A model generated the notes under the pieces. It made no database searches and had not been told where the DNA came from. It saw only the letters and a list, made by a program, of their open reading frames with translations. The position numbers and the translations under genes are program-made. Positions 34,342 to 45,668 of a stretch of DNA of 64,000 nt are shown one piece after another. The stretch lies in contig NC_065538.1 of the NCBI RefSeq assembly GCF_932294415.1, positions 20,296,167-20,360,166 of the forward strand, read 5' to 3'. Position 1 is the first letter of the stretch; each line of letters opens with the position of its first letter. The DNA is from Quercus robur. Lineage: Eukaryota; Streptophyta; Magnoliopsida; Fagales; Fagaceae.

Positions 34342-35189
34342 GGTTATTTTTTTTCATTTTAATTAATTGTTGAATGGATCTGCACTCAAGGCATATATGG
34401 AATGTATCTGTTGCTATATAGTAATATCAACTCAGCATCCTATTTTGGTATTTAAACCCCAATAGACAAGTGACATGATAAATATAAACACCTCAAATTA
34501 CTATATCAATCCAAATCAAAATAAAATTTTAACTCTCAAAATTTTCAATTGACCACTCGGGTAGTTTTCTTTTATATCTTTATTTTTTCCTCTTCTCAAA
34601 AAAAAAAATCTTTATTTTTTCCGTTAGTTTTCTTATCTTGTTTTTATTTTTCAGTGGGGGTGGACATGGAAACTTCGACCTAATTTCCTATTCTGGGACC
34701 TAATTTCTGTTTGTCCTGAAACAAAAAGTTTCTCTTTTTTAACCCATTAGTCGGCAACCATCCAATGTACAAAAAAATTTAATAAATTAAGACTTTTTCT
34801 AAACAACATGAGTTGAAATTTGATTATATTATATCCTATAAAAAAATAGACATTTATTGTATGTTTGTATATGAAATACTATTAAAAAAAATAGACATTC
34901 ATTGTTTTTCATTGGCATTTACACACATACAAACAAATTAAAAAATAAATAAATAAATAAATAAATAAATAAAAAACCTAATAATATGCTCTCAAATACA
35001 TATATTGTCAAAAAGTGAATACTCTAGAGTAATCTACGTTTATAACATTTTTACAATAAATCATAGGTCACAAGCTGTTACTGATGGATAAAAAAGTTAC
35101 GTCAATGATGAGCTCAGATTATAACTAATAACTGCCATTTAGGATATGTTGTGAAAAATATTATGGATATAACATTACTCAATCTTATA
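34342..35189. other. Host unit junction region, AT-rich
   Basis: 34345-34480 matches 61340-61470 (end of unit 1), and 34870-35189 matches about 59170-59370 (start of unit 2). Between them lie low-complexity T-rich and TAAA repeats, for example (AAAT)n at 34939-34973. No gene is seen. Confidence 0.6.
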
Positions 35190-35197
35190 TTCTAGGG

Positions 35198-35799
35198 CAG
35201 GGACGAAGGCATCAATTGACTAGGGGGGCAATGGCCCCCCTATATTTTAAAAAAAATATATATTAGTGTGTATATATATGCATTAATTTTAGCAATTTTT
35301 TTCTATAAAATTACATTTTGCCCCCTTAACAATATCATTGATTCTTTTTAGAGTAACATTACAATTACGAACTTATCTACAACATTTTTATAAATTGTTG
35401 AGGTACAAATTCTTATTGGTTTGCTTTTGGGCCTATCACTCACATCACTTTGTTACTTACCAATAATCACTCACTATATCAACAATATACCTCTAGCAAT
35501 TAAAGGCCATTAAAAAAAATTTATATCTAAAATCTAAAACAACATATACTAGCCCAAAAACATTTGTGCAACAAAAATCAACAATAGCAAAGCTAAAAAA
35601 AATTATGTTCAATTAACCAATTGTAATCAAACAAACAACTGGCCCTTTAAAAAGATTTAAACAGGATAATTTTGTCTTTACCCAGTAGATGCACACATAA
35701 AAAAAAAAAAAAAAAAAAAAAAACCCTCAGTTGCTAAGAAGTCACTAAGCTAGAGGTTAGAGTTGCCCCCCAAAACTTAAAGTCTTGGCTCCGTCCCTG
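35198..35799. mobile_element. hAT-type MITE, 602 bp
   Basis: Terminal inverted repeats CAGGGACGAAG (left) and, reverse-complemented from the right, CAGGGACGGAGCC are flanked by a perfect 8-bp TSD TTCTAGGG (35190-35197, 35800-35807). Eight-base TSDs and CAGGG ends fit the hAT superfamily. No transposase is encoded. The paralogous site in unit 3 (about 59370-59375) is empty, with 'tattcaagg' in place of the duplicated target. Confidence 0.88.
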
Positions 35800-35885
35800 T
35801 TCTAGGGAGTATCAAGCTTTTCACAAATTCAAATTTACCCATAAATCTAGCCCTTCTAAAAATAAAAATAGAAAGATGTCCCCTC

Positions 35886-36897
35886 AAATAGGCCAAGAAT
35901 GTATTGTATTGATTCCTTGTGATGAATTAACCAATTAATTAGCCAAGTTAATTAATTAATTCAATTAGCATACAATAAGCGTGGTAGCACAAACAAATCA
36001 CCAACTAAGTTAAAATGCAATGGAAAATAAATTGACACAGTGATTTGTTTACAAATGGGGAAAACCTACACGACAAAAACCCCACAAGGTGATTTTAAGG
36101 TCACCACTCTCGAGAATTCACTATTATCACAACAAATGGTTACAAGTAAAAGAATCCTAGTACCTTATACCAACCTACAGTTGAACCCTTACCTCAATAC
36201 CCAATTGGACTTGTTCTGTAGTGACAATCTCTCATTTCAATGCACAGCTCCCAGTACGTGACTAACCAATTTGATGCGCGGATCCTAGTACGTCGCTTAC
36301 TCACCAACTTGAGAAAGATGTTGGCTACAAAGTTCTTCAGTTTATCTACACAATGAAGATCACAAAATTCCTTGGTCACAAAACCCTATAGTGTACAAAC
36401 ATAGCAATTTCTTGAATAGAAAGATGAACTAGGGCATATGTCTTCGGTTCACAATGTACTTGTGAAAAATTTTGCATTAAGGTGCATCAGCTGTGATAGC
36501 CCTTAAAATAATCCTTATATGTTTAGGGTTGTGAGAAAAGAAAGCCCAAACATCTATACACGGATTGGATGAAAGTCAGAAATGAAAATCTGATTTTCTT
36601 AAATCTCGATAGATACCCTATCTATCGAGCAGCTATCAAGCATCGGGCTTGAACAGCCTTTTAAACCTCAATAGATATTAGTTTTCAAGCTAGCTGTCAA
36701 GTTTTAAAATCCAGCACTTCTTCACTTGATTCTTGGACAGACTTGCATGGCTTTAACATTTGAACTTGAAACCTTATTCCTTGAAGTATTAAACACATCT
36801 TAGATCTACCCAATTACAAGTAAAGTGCATTTTTTCAAAAGATTAGCCAATTCTATATTGACATATGTTCCTAACATAATTCGCATATGTCCAAACA
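35886..36897 (-). repeat. 3' LTR of SIRE-like element (minus)
   Basis: 1012 bp matching 45669-46664. Its outer end has decayed to AAATAGGCC where the partner has TGATAGGCC. On the minus strand it starts TGTTTGGACATATG at 36897. A TATA-type box lies near 36510-36520 (minus sense), with TCGATAG/ATCGAG motifs at 36605-36645 upstream of it in the sense direction. Confidence 0.88.
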
Positions 36898-37444
36898 ATC
36901 TCCCCCTTTGGCAATTCATGACAAAACCACAACAAAAAAATGAACATATGAGAGAAGTCATAAATCACTCAACTCATGCTCACTTGTTGAATACAATAAA
37001 ATCTATCCTAACACAAATTCTTAAAAAAATTTGCAAGAAGAGAGTTCATGGCAAGAAGACTTTGACAACCTGTATTTCTGAAACACTTTAAACAAAACTC
37101 ATCACGGCATCCTAGTGTCAAACAGAAATAAAAGATTGCATACAATTAATAAGAATCATGTGCATAAAGAGAGAAAAGAAACAACATATGTAAAGAGAAG
37201 TGAAAGAACTGTAATAACAACCTTATCATATATATATAACATCATAAGTACAAGGTTTGCTATCACAAAGTAAGAACAATGTATCTAACACATGTAAAGA
37301 TAGGTGAAAGAACTGTGATGACAACCTCATCATATATATATATATATATATATAACATCATAAGTACAAGGTTTGCTATCACAAAGTAAGAACAATGTAT
37401 CTAAAAAAAAAGAAAAGAAAAAAATACATAAGTCCTAACTACAT

Positions 37445-37488
<44 letters not shown>

Positions 37489-37596
37489 ACTCCCCCTAAC
37501 AAAAATCTTCTATGCTAACTCTCCCCCTATGTACATGACTACTCTCATCCCAAAACTACTCCCCCTTTTTGTCACGAATGACAAAGGGTAAGTAAC
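36898..37596 (-). other. Polypurine tract array and spacer
   Basis: The minus strand reads GCCAAAGGGGGAGAT at 36898-36912 directly before the 3' LTR. Further AGGGGGAG tracts occur at about 37490-37496, 37519-37527 and 37560-37566. Between them are a duplicated block of about 110 bp (37197-37285 and 37300-37405), an (AT)n microsatellite and a 40-base A run at 37450-37487. No gene is seen. Confidence 0.7.
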
Positions 37597-38742
37597 TTAA
37601 GCAGTCATCTCATCGTCACTAGGTGAGCTAGCATCCTTATCCTTATCATCATCGTCGTCATCAGAGTCACCATCATCGCCCTCGTCCTCAAATGCCTCTG
37701 GAGAAGGAGAGGGAGACTCTACGAAGCCACCAAGGCGAGCCTGCCGTGAAGCAATATAGCCGACACGGGTGTTCACCTAACACAACTCATCACTGAGTAT
37801 GTCAAGGTGAGCATCCATGCGCTATAACTAAGCCATGACTGCCTCGAGGGTCACACCACCCACCAATGAAGAAGGTGCAGATGTGGAAGGAGTGGAAGAA
37901 GAGGGAGGAGTCGTTATCTCTGTCCTTGGCCGCTTCAGTCAAAGCTGGGCCTCGCTCCACTAACAGTAGCAGCGCCTATGGCACACATGATTGAAAAATG
38001 AGGAGACTCGAGATAAGAGGCAAAATAAGCTTATCACGAGTTGTCATATCCCTATAGAAATCTATAAGGGATAGAATGAAATGAGAGGGAAAATCAATGG
38101 TAAGCCTCTCAAAGAGGGACAACAAAAATCAAGCATGAGGCTCTGTGATAGTGTTATAGTGAGACAATGGATGGAGAACGAATGTCATCACCATGTTAAG
38201 AAACTACGGACCTTTTGCAAAGCCCAAGCAAGGGCTGTTTTGATGGTCACCCCAAGATGAAGGTGTCTCACAAAAAAGAGACAAGAGTTCATCTTTAGAC
38301 ACAGACTCAGATGATCACAACCAGGGAAGTCAGGATGCGTTACCCTACGAACGTGTAGTACCTTGGATACAATATCCAGAGTGACTACGATGCGCGTGCC
38401 TCAAACGTGAGTGATAAAATGAGTTACTGAATAATCGAATCCATGCTTATTTGAGTAAAACTCCTATACGATCACGGAGGGACAAGTAACCGAGATGCCA
38501 CACAGTGACTCCCAACCCTAACTGTAGATGATAGTAGGAAGGTCAGTATCAGAAAAATTAGATAGAATGACTTGACATTCCGAATGAATGCCTCGTCATG
38601 AGAAGTTCTCTGAAAAGTCCTTACGGGCTTTATCTCCATAGAACCGAACATGAGATGGAGTGGGGTTAGAGGAGGAAGAAGAAGAAGATGCCCCAGAATG
38701 AAGAGGGTTCCAAGATGGAGTAGATTTGCGTTTAGGTGCTAT
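37597..38742 (-). pseudogene. Accessory ORF of SIRE-like element (plant transposon-protein-like domain)
   Basis: A single minus-strand frame of about 381 codons, from 38742 to the TAA at 37597, with no indels that change frame but several in-frame stops (first TGA at 38596-38598). The first codon is ATA where the family would have ATG (…IAPKRKSTPSWNP). After a Ser-rich start come SHVRFYGDKARKDFSENFS and a region matching the plus-strand copy at 53811-54938. The end is strongly acidic (SDDDDDDK, SPSDDEMTA). I recall this as the domain called 'putative plant transposon protein', common in SIRE-like elements; its biochemical role is unknown to me. It has its own TATA box and putative intron upstream. 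Confidence 0.72.
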
Positions 38743-38750
38743 AGAGCAAA

Positions 38751-39142
38751 CTAACGCAAGAAAGAGAGAGGGAGAGAGAGAGACACGTACAAGCACCAAA
38801 CATTTTAACACCAATATGATAGAAACAAAAATGGTACATATGCATGAAAAATGCATGAACATGTGACATGCAATAGTAAAAACATCATGGGATTAGCCCA
38901 ATCCAAACCTTAACAGCACACAGTAATTAAACACATATAGCACACATCTATAATGCATGAAAATATAGTTAAAATGCAAATGTGATGCAATGCATGAACA
39001 TTTAGGATCATTTACAACCCATCCCAAAAAATTTCACCAAAACTTTATCAATTTTAAAAAACCCAAAAAAATTCTTCAAAAACCCAAAAACCTAGGTGTA
39101 ATGCATGAAATGCATGAAGAATGAAGGATTAAGGACCCTTAC
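38751..39142 (-). other. Putative intron before the accessory ORF
   Basis: On the minus strand a donor CTTTG|GTAAGGG sits at 39143/39142. A strong pyrimidine tract (minus-strand CT repeats, plus-strand purines 38757-38785) ends in TTGCGTTAG at 38751, eight bases before the degraded start codon. The plus-strand relative has the same donor context (53460/53461). This is prediction from consensus only. Confidence 0.5.
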
Positions 39143-39277
39143 CAAAGAGGAAAATCTTGATCTAGGCCGAAAATCACTTGGGAATGAGGTTTGGAGTGAG
39201 AGAGAAGTGTTTGGGAAGGTGAGAAGACACGTTTTGTCAAGAGAGATTGGGGAGAAATGAGAGAAATGTCTCACAGA

Positions 39278-39540
39278 CACTATATAAAAATCTTAGTTTC
39301 TCGATGGATTGAAAGGTGTCGAGAGCTATCGAGAATTAAAAAGCGAGAAATAGCTATCGAGGAGCTCTCGAGAGGTGTCCACAACAAATTAATTTCGATG
39401 GATCGAGAAGCTATTGAGATTGAATCTCAAGAATCTCGATGGATCAAGATTGCAATAACAGTTATCGAGAAAGGAAGCTCAAGAGGGTCGATAGATAGCC
39501 TAGCTGTCGAGAGGTATCGAAAAGCTGTAGATTGCTTAAA
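39278..39540 (-). promoter_or_regulatory. Putative internal promoter with TCGA motif cluster
   Basis: A TATA box on the minus strand (TTTTTATATAGTG, 39278-39290) is preceded in sense by about 240 bp holding twelve TCGA tetramers in contexts such as CTATCGAG and CTCGATGG (39300-39530). TATA to splice donor is about 143 bp, matching about 141 bp in the other copy. The same motif type occurs in the LTR upstream of its TATA box. Confidence 0.55.
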
Positions 39541-40178
39541 ATAGCTTTTCAAAGAAGAGAAAAGCACAAACATGAATGCAATCAAACATGCTACTCAACC
39601 AAAGATCCAAACAACATTTTAAGCTCCCAAAATCATCTCTCGGCAAGAAAAATGTCAAGCATTTAGATCACACACACACTAAACAAGTCTAACCAATTTT
39701 ATATTTCAAAAGCAAGTTAAGATAGTTTAGTGAGCATACATTAACACATGTATTCCTTGTGATGGCCAAATTACATTGTACTTGCACATGTATCAAGAGT
39801 AGCAAAGAATATTGTGTTTTGTGTGTGAAAAATATCGCAAAATTGCATAAGTGTCTACATGTTATGACGATTTGAGATATGAGAAAATCACTTTAACTCA
39901 CACACAATCATAACTATTTGATAGGGACTATTACCTTTGAAGTACATCCTATAACTCCTACATCTCCTAGAAGACACGCTTACAATCATATATAAAGCAT
40001 TTTGATTCTTTCTGCTTTTATATTTTTTCTTTGCATATTTTTCTTTTAAGCAAACCATGCATGGGCATATAAGAGAGAGAAAAGAAATACCCAATGATGT
40101 TAAGCTTTTGGCATTACACTTTTGCTATGCCAAAGCATACAAATGTCATTTTATGATTGGCAGGCAATAGTGGTGAGA
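39541..40178 (-). other. Spacer between gag side and internal promoter
   Basis: AT-rich noncoding DNA that matches 52500-53180 of the plus-strand relative in reverse complement, for example around 39640-39730 and 39880-40100. No gene is seen; the open frame at 39888-40094 is not conserved as protein. Confidence 0.6.
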
Positions 40179-40183
40179 TGGTT

Positions 40184-43100
40184 TGTCACGCCCCAAACCC
40201 AAAAGGGTCCAAAGCATGAAAGACCGAGTCTTCAAGAGGTATTGTAGTGATTTTTTTTTTCTTTCCATTTGATAAAAATAAATAAATATATTGATCTCTC
40301 CACAATATGAGTCAAAGCTCTATAATCACACTTACAAACAATACAAACTACAAATCATGTGTCTCCAAATATACATGAAAATCCAAAGCTCCAAATAAAT
40401 AAACACAAAATCATGATCCTCTCTAAGATACGTAATCTCAACAAAATCTAGGCCTATCATGCCCAAGGTTAACAAACCTCAAGAGCCCAACCTCCAGTAG
40501 AATTAGCTATGGCCTCGAATAATTTAGTAAACTGAGCACCAACAATTTATGGTACAAATCTCCCACTTAGCGTAGTACTCCAATCACCACCAATAACTAA
40601 GCTCCGTGCTCGACATATAGCTAATTTATCTGTAAAACTGTTGGAAAGTGGAATGAGCTAAAGCCTAGAAAGTAGCATAATTAATGGGAGTGGGGGAAAT
40701 GCAAGTTTCATGATTATAAACAGTTTGCAAAACATGTTTTAGTTTGGGAAATTGCTAACTGAATACTGCAAGATCATTTTTTGTAATAATGTAACAAGAA
40801 TGATTAAATGATAAAACACAAAGTTTCTCAAAATAATACCATGAAACTATATATTATAATCTGTGAGCACTAACAATATAATTTCCAAAGCCATAAAATC
40901 TCACATACGGTAATTTTATCACAAATATACCATACTACCACATAGACTGGTCAAGGGATCCACCCATTCACAATTGACATGATATTGTCCTCTCTAGTAT
41001 ACAGACTCTTGGCCCCATGGACAGCAGCCTCACTCATACCCTCAAGGTTTTTCTCTACCCCCATGGGCAACAAAGAGAACGCGTCAAATAGGACCTCTCT
41101 TGCATATGGTCTCTTGGCCCCATGGGCAACAGCCTCACCCACACACAATTAAGGAACCTCTTCCCCCCATAGGTAGCAGGAAAGAATGCGTCATCCAAAG
41201 TGAAAGGACACTGACCTGGATTTGATTCCATTGTCACAAAGACTATGGAAACCAAATCGGGTGATCACGGGGAAATCACACATGGCATAGGGCTAAAATG
41301 ACATAAAGCTCACATGTTACATATACTTTGAAACACATAGTTTATATCCAGGTAGTTTCAGAAAAACCTTAAATAATCTAACTGTTACAAAGTTTGTAAG
41401 GTTTTCAACTGCATTCTTGTCAAAATGATTTTCTATTAATTTCCCAAGTACTAAGACAAGATAAGCATCTTTAAATTTTCCAATATACCATAAAATCCAT
41501 GATTTTCTTATCAAAGATTAAATAAAAGATGCTCATTTTTCCATGTCAAAAATTCATGCATTTCCCCAAATGCAATATCAAATATGATGCACTTTTCATA
41601 CATAATAATATATGATAGGGTCACAACACAACACTTTTAAGAAAACATATATCCATATATAATTTTGCAAAATGTGTTTGACCCAAAAACAACATTTATG
41701 AAACATTGTTATTTTCCAAAGATCCCATTAAAAAGCTATTTACCTCAGAAGGCCAACCAATTTTAACCCAACCGGGCATCACAAAATCAACTAATCCAGT
41801 CACTAGGTCCATCACCAAGAATATCGGAACCTAGAAACACAATGATCAAACCTATCAATAACAAGGCCTTTCACAAAGTACCATCACGCTTATCTCCATA
41901 ATCATAACAATACCCTAAAATAAAACCAAAGGCCCTAAAGTCTAGCTTACCCATCCTAAGACAAGTACCCTTCCCAAGCAGGAACCAAACAAGCATCCAA
42001 GAAACTCATAGTGTCGACACAACCAAAACATTTTAAATTCATTACTGCAATAATGTGTATCATAAGATAATATAGCATACTCAAGAATCTCTTTGGGTAC
42101 TAAATAATATATTTAAGCTAAGATAATTTCAACCAAGGTTTGGGATTAATTCCACAATTTCTCAGTGTTTTAGTCTTGCTTTCAGATTTAGTACATAGTA
42201 GGGAAGCCATTTTGTAAAAATTTTTTGGTCAATGAAAAGTTATCCAATTAATTCAAAACTTTAAGGGAACATTCCCCTATATGTATACAATGTACCACAG
42301 AAAATTTAGCCCAAAAAATGTTTTCTGTAATTTATTAAAAATCATGCATTGTGGCTGACTCAAATCTGTCATGACAGCTTTAGAAAATTGCTATAGTTGT
42401 AAGACTAGCCCAAATTATTTGAGAATTTACTAACATTAAAACGCCCAGATTTAAAGCATATTAAAAACAAAGAATAAAACCCAAAATCTCATATAAACAA
42501 CTTATCAAATGCTAGGTATGCAAAAGCACATGCTCACACTCCACTTTCAGACTTCACTCACACTCACATTTGCCAAAGCCATTTAAATGCAAGGGAAGCA
42601 CTTTGGAATCAACTCATGCAACAACAAAACCCATATAGCTGCTCTAGGAAACCAAACCTCAAATACCCACTAGTAAAAATAGACAACCAAAACACCCCAT
42701 CAAAGCAAACACTCCCAAATAGTTTGAAATTTTCGGATTTAATAAAAACTCTTGCTGCCCAAATCCTCATAACCCTCTAAACTTCCAATACTCACCAAAC
42801 CCATCAAGTATATACCATAAAAATCATAAACCAAAAAATCCCAAGGGATTTCATAGAAGAAATTGAGAGAAAACTTAGATTTTTACGTTGGGTCTCTTGC
42901 ACTTCAAAATCTCATGGAGTTTTGGCTCTACTAGGAGAATCAATGGATACATAATCCTCCATAATAGGGAGATTTCGACTAGAGAGGGGAAAGAAATGAT
43001 GAAGGAGATGGGAGCTAGAGTGTGTTTGTGTGTGTTTCGGTGGGTGGGTGAGATAGAAGGATAGAGAAATAGAGAGAAGGGGCAGCCTGTTAAGAGGGAG

Positions 43101-43263
43101 AGAGATATCAATGTGAAAATGAGGAAGAAAAGGGGAGGGGGGGGGGGGCTGACTTAAGTTGAAAAGCTTAATTACCAATTTGCCCCAAAAATATCTTGTG
43201 AGTAAATTACCAATTTTCCCGTCAAGCTTCCTCCAAATTACAATTAATAACTAGGGTGTTACA
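40184..43263 (-). mobile_element. Solo LTR (3.08 kb) nested in the SIRE-like element
   Basis: Bounded by TGTCACGCCCCAAACCC (40184) and GGGTGTTACA (43263), flanked by TGGTT (40179-40183) and TGATT (43264-43268). The relative at about 52515-52535 is uninterrupted here ('ctatttatgtc' next to 'gccatctcac'), which confirms an insertion. There is no coding capacity and no internal LTR pair, so a solo LTR is the best reading. I recall similar ends in Del/Tekay-type gypsy LTRs, which would be read TGTAACACCC...GGGGCGTGACA on the minus strand. Confidence 0.75.
40988..41200. repeat. ~105-bp tandem duplication inside the solo LTR
   Basis: Two adjacent blocks share 'ctcttggccccatgg(a/g)cagcagcctcac'-like sequence followed by a CCCCCAT...AACGCGTC segment (40988-41092, 41093-41200). 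They resemble a doubled regulatory segment. No protein is implied. Confidence 0.6.
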
Positions 43264-43707
43264 TGATTATTTATGCCTTTCTCTTAGGATTTTCTAGTCC
43301 TTCCTGTCAAAAAGAGTGATATGAGTGTTAAGTACAAGAGATTACGTAATCTTACTTATCACAAACACAAGCCACAAAGCTCACTTGCTTAGTTGTGTAA
43401 AGAGATGCTCATCTAAGCTACAAAAGATACAAAGTTTAGAAAACTTTGCTTTAATGGCCATTCAAGGTACACAAGTACCAATATACACAAACACACACTA
43501 TGTTTGTATTTTTCTGATTTTTCAATTTTTATTTTTATTTTTATTTTTATGAAAAACAAAAATAAAGCAAAACTGAAAAAATAAACAAACAAAAACATGT
43601 TAAACAAAGCAATGCATAAAACTAGACTAACTCAAAACATGAAAGTAAAACACACAAGTAATGCAAAACCAAAAACAAGAAGGGGAGAGAGAGAAAAAAT
43701 GACTAAA

Positions 43708-45597
43708 TCACTTGGAACCTTTTTCCTTCCACACCTTGGAAGAACTTTTCCATTTTGCAAACCCTTGATCTGGCAGTGAAGTGGAAGAATTGAAACCGTT
43801 CAAGTTCAAAAGGAACATGAGGGCCTTGAGAAGATCTCCAAAATAAGCAAAAGAGGATGGAAACTGATTTTGGTTTTTCGATGAGATCATACTGTTGCTC
43901 TGTTGAGTGGCTAACCGCTTATAGCAATTAGGTTGAGTATGTCCAATTGCACCACAATGATTATAAGTGGCTAACTGCTTATGAGTGTTTCCCTTCTTAG
44001 CCCTAAGGTTTTTAGTCTCTTTCTTATTTAGCTTAGGGGGTGCTTCTAAGATAGATTTACCCTTGTCTATGTTCTTACTAGCTAACACATTTTTCACATC
44101 ATTGTTTTCAGATTCAACATTATTAGGAGGAGAAACAAAAATAGTAGTACTAGTAGAAGCAATACTAGGAGAAGAGAAATCATACCCTAAACCGATTCAA
44201 TCGGAAGTAGATTTCTGAAGACTAAGCATCTCATCAAGCTTTGCATTTGAAGTCCTCTCCAACTGAGCTCTGACTTGAAACAGCTTCACTTCAAGCTTCT
44301 TGGTCTTCTTAGCCAAGAAATTATTCTCAAATCTTAGTGCTCCAATGGTCTGATTGGCTTCATCAAACTTCATGGAGATTTCTTCTCGTTCAAGCTCCAC
44401 TTCACTAAGCTTCTTGGTGGCCAACCTATACAACTTCTCATGTTTTTTCGAGACCTTGTATAATTTTGCATAGGCTATATGGATGTCATCTTGTTCATCC
44501 ATCTTCTCAAATTTAGACTCCACCAAGCCCTCTTCTTCATCCACATCTTCAACAATCCTCTCAATAGGATTTACAGTGGTAGTGAAGGCATTTAGGATTC
44601 CATCATCCTCATAATCAAAATCATCTTCAGGCTCGATGTCGCTCAAAGTAGCAACAAGTGCCTTGCTCCTCCCAGTGGTTTTGAGATACGTAAGGCACTC
44701 TTGTTTCATGTGACCAAAGTCTTGACACCCAAAGCATTTTGGTCCTGAAGGAACAGTGTACTGACCGCTATCCCTAGCATCCTTCTTTCCTTTGTCTTGG
44801 TTCTTGAACTGAGACGAACTGAACTGCTTGCGGTCTTTATCAAATCCTTTAGCATTGGCATTCTTCATAAACTTTTTGAATTGCCTGGTGATATAAGATT
44901 TCATCTTAGAATCTTCATTGTTGAAAGACTCATCAATTTTACTACTCTTGGCCTTCAATGCCATGCTTTTTCCCTTACTATATTTCCCTATCCTTGGCAA
45001 ACCCAACTCATAGGTCTGTAGATTTCCAACCAGCTTTGTCAAAGGAATTTTATCAATATTATTTGATTCCTCAATCGTGGTGATCTTGGCATGAAATCTC
45101 TTGAGTAGAGATCTGAGCACCTTTCTAACAATCTTGGGTTCGGGAATGGTTTCCCCAAGATTAAAGGTTGGGTTCACTATGTCCTTGAGCTTGGCATAGA
45201 ACTCATCGAATGACTCATCCTCCTCCATCTTAATCTCTTCGAAGCTTGTAGTAAGCCTCTAAAGTTTCGAATTCTTGACAGCCTTAGTTCCTTCATAAGT
45301 TGTCTGAAGGATGGTCCATGCTTCCTTAGCAGTTTCAGTAGAAAATATCTTCTTGAACTCCTCATTCGTGACTGCATTAAATAACGCATTCAATGCCCTA
45401 CTGTTGAAATTTTCCGCCTTGATCTTAGCATCATCCCAATCAGCGGGCGCTTCCTTCGGCTTGGTCTAGCCTATCTCTACAGCTTGCCACACCTTTTCCT
45501 CTAATGACTGTAAGAAAGCTCTCATGCGTACATTCCAGTATGCATAGTTAGTGTCATCAAATAAATGAGGTATAATGAGAAACTGTCCTTTATCCAT
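43708..45597 (-). pseudogene. Copia-type gag of SIRE-like element (minus)
   Basis: ATG at 45597 (MDKGQFLIIPHLFDDTNYAYW), about 58 bp after the primer site. About 630 codons in one frame, interrupted by TAG at about 45466, TAG at about 45261 (KL*RL) and TGA at 44194-44196. The N-terminal half is the copia gag polypeptide domain (WTILQTTYEGTKAVK, SFDEFYAKLKDIV). Residues near 180 of the main open part form the knuckle CFGCQDFGHMKQEC. Then come an acidic stretch and a long coiled coil (KLYRLATKKLSEVELEREE). A second, decayed knuckle (YNHCGAIGHTQPNC) lies near the C-terminus, which ends VWKEKGSK. The TAG in KL*RL is also present in the other copy. Confidence 0.87.
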
Positions 45598-45654
45598 GAC
45601 AAATAGGGGTTAATAGATCACACAACAAATATTAACCCTAATCAGAGTATGTCT

Positions 45655-45666
45655 GCTCTAATACCA
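45655..45666 (-). other. Primer binding site, tRNA-Met type (one mismatch)
   Basis: The minus strand reads TGGTATTAGAGC, one base from the standard TGGTATCAGAGC, two bases inside the 5' LTR edge at 45669. Confidence 0.85.
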
Positions 45667-45668
45667 CT

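Noticed and set aside
38596..38862. Separate 88-codon gene
   Set aside because: It is the first open stretch of the accessory ORF plus upstream intron sequence, ended by an in-frame TGA; the same frame continues to 37597.
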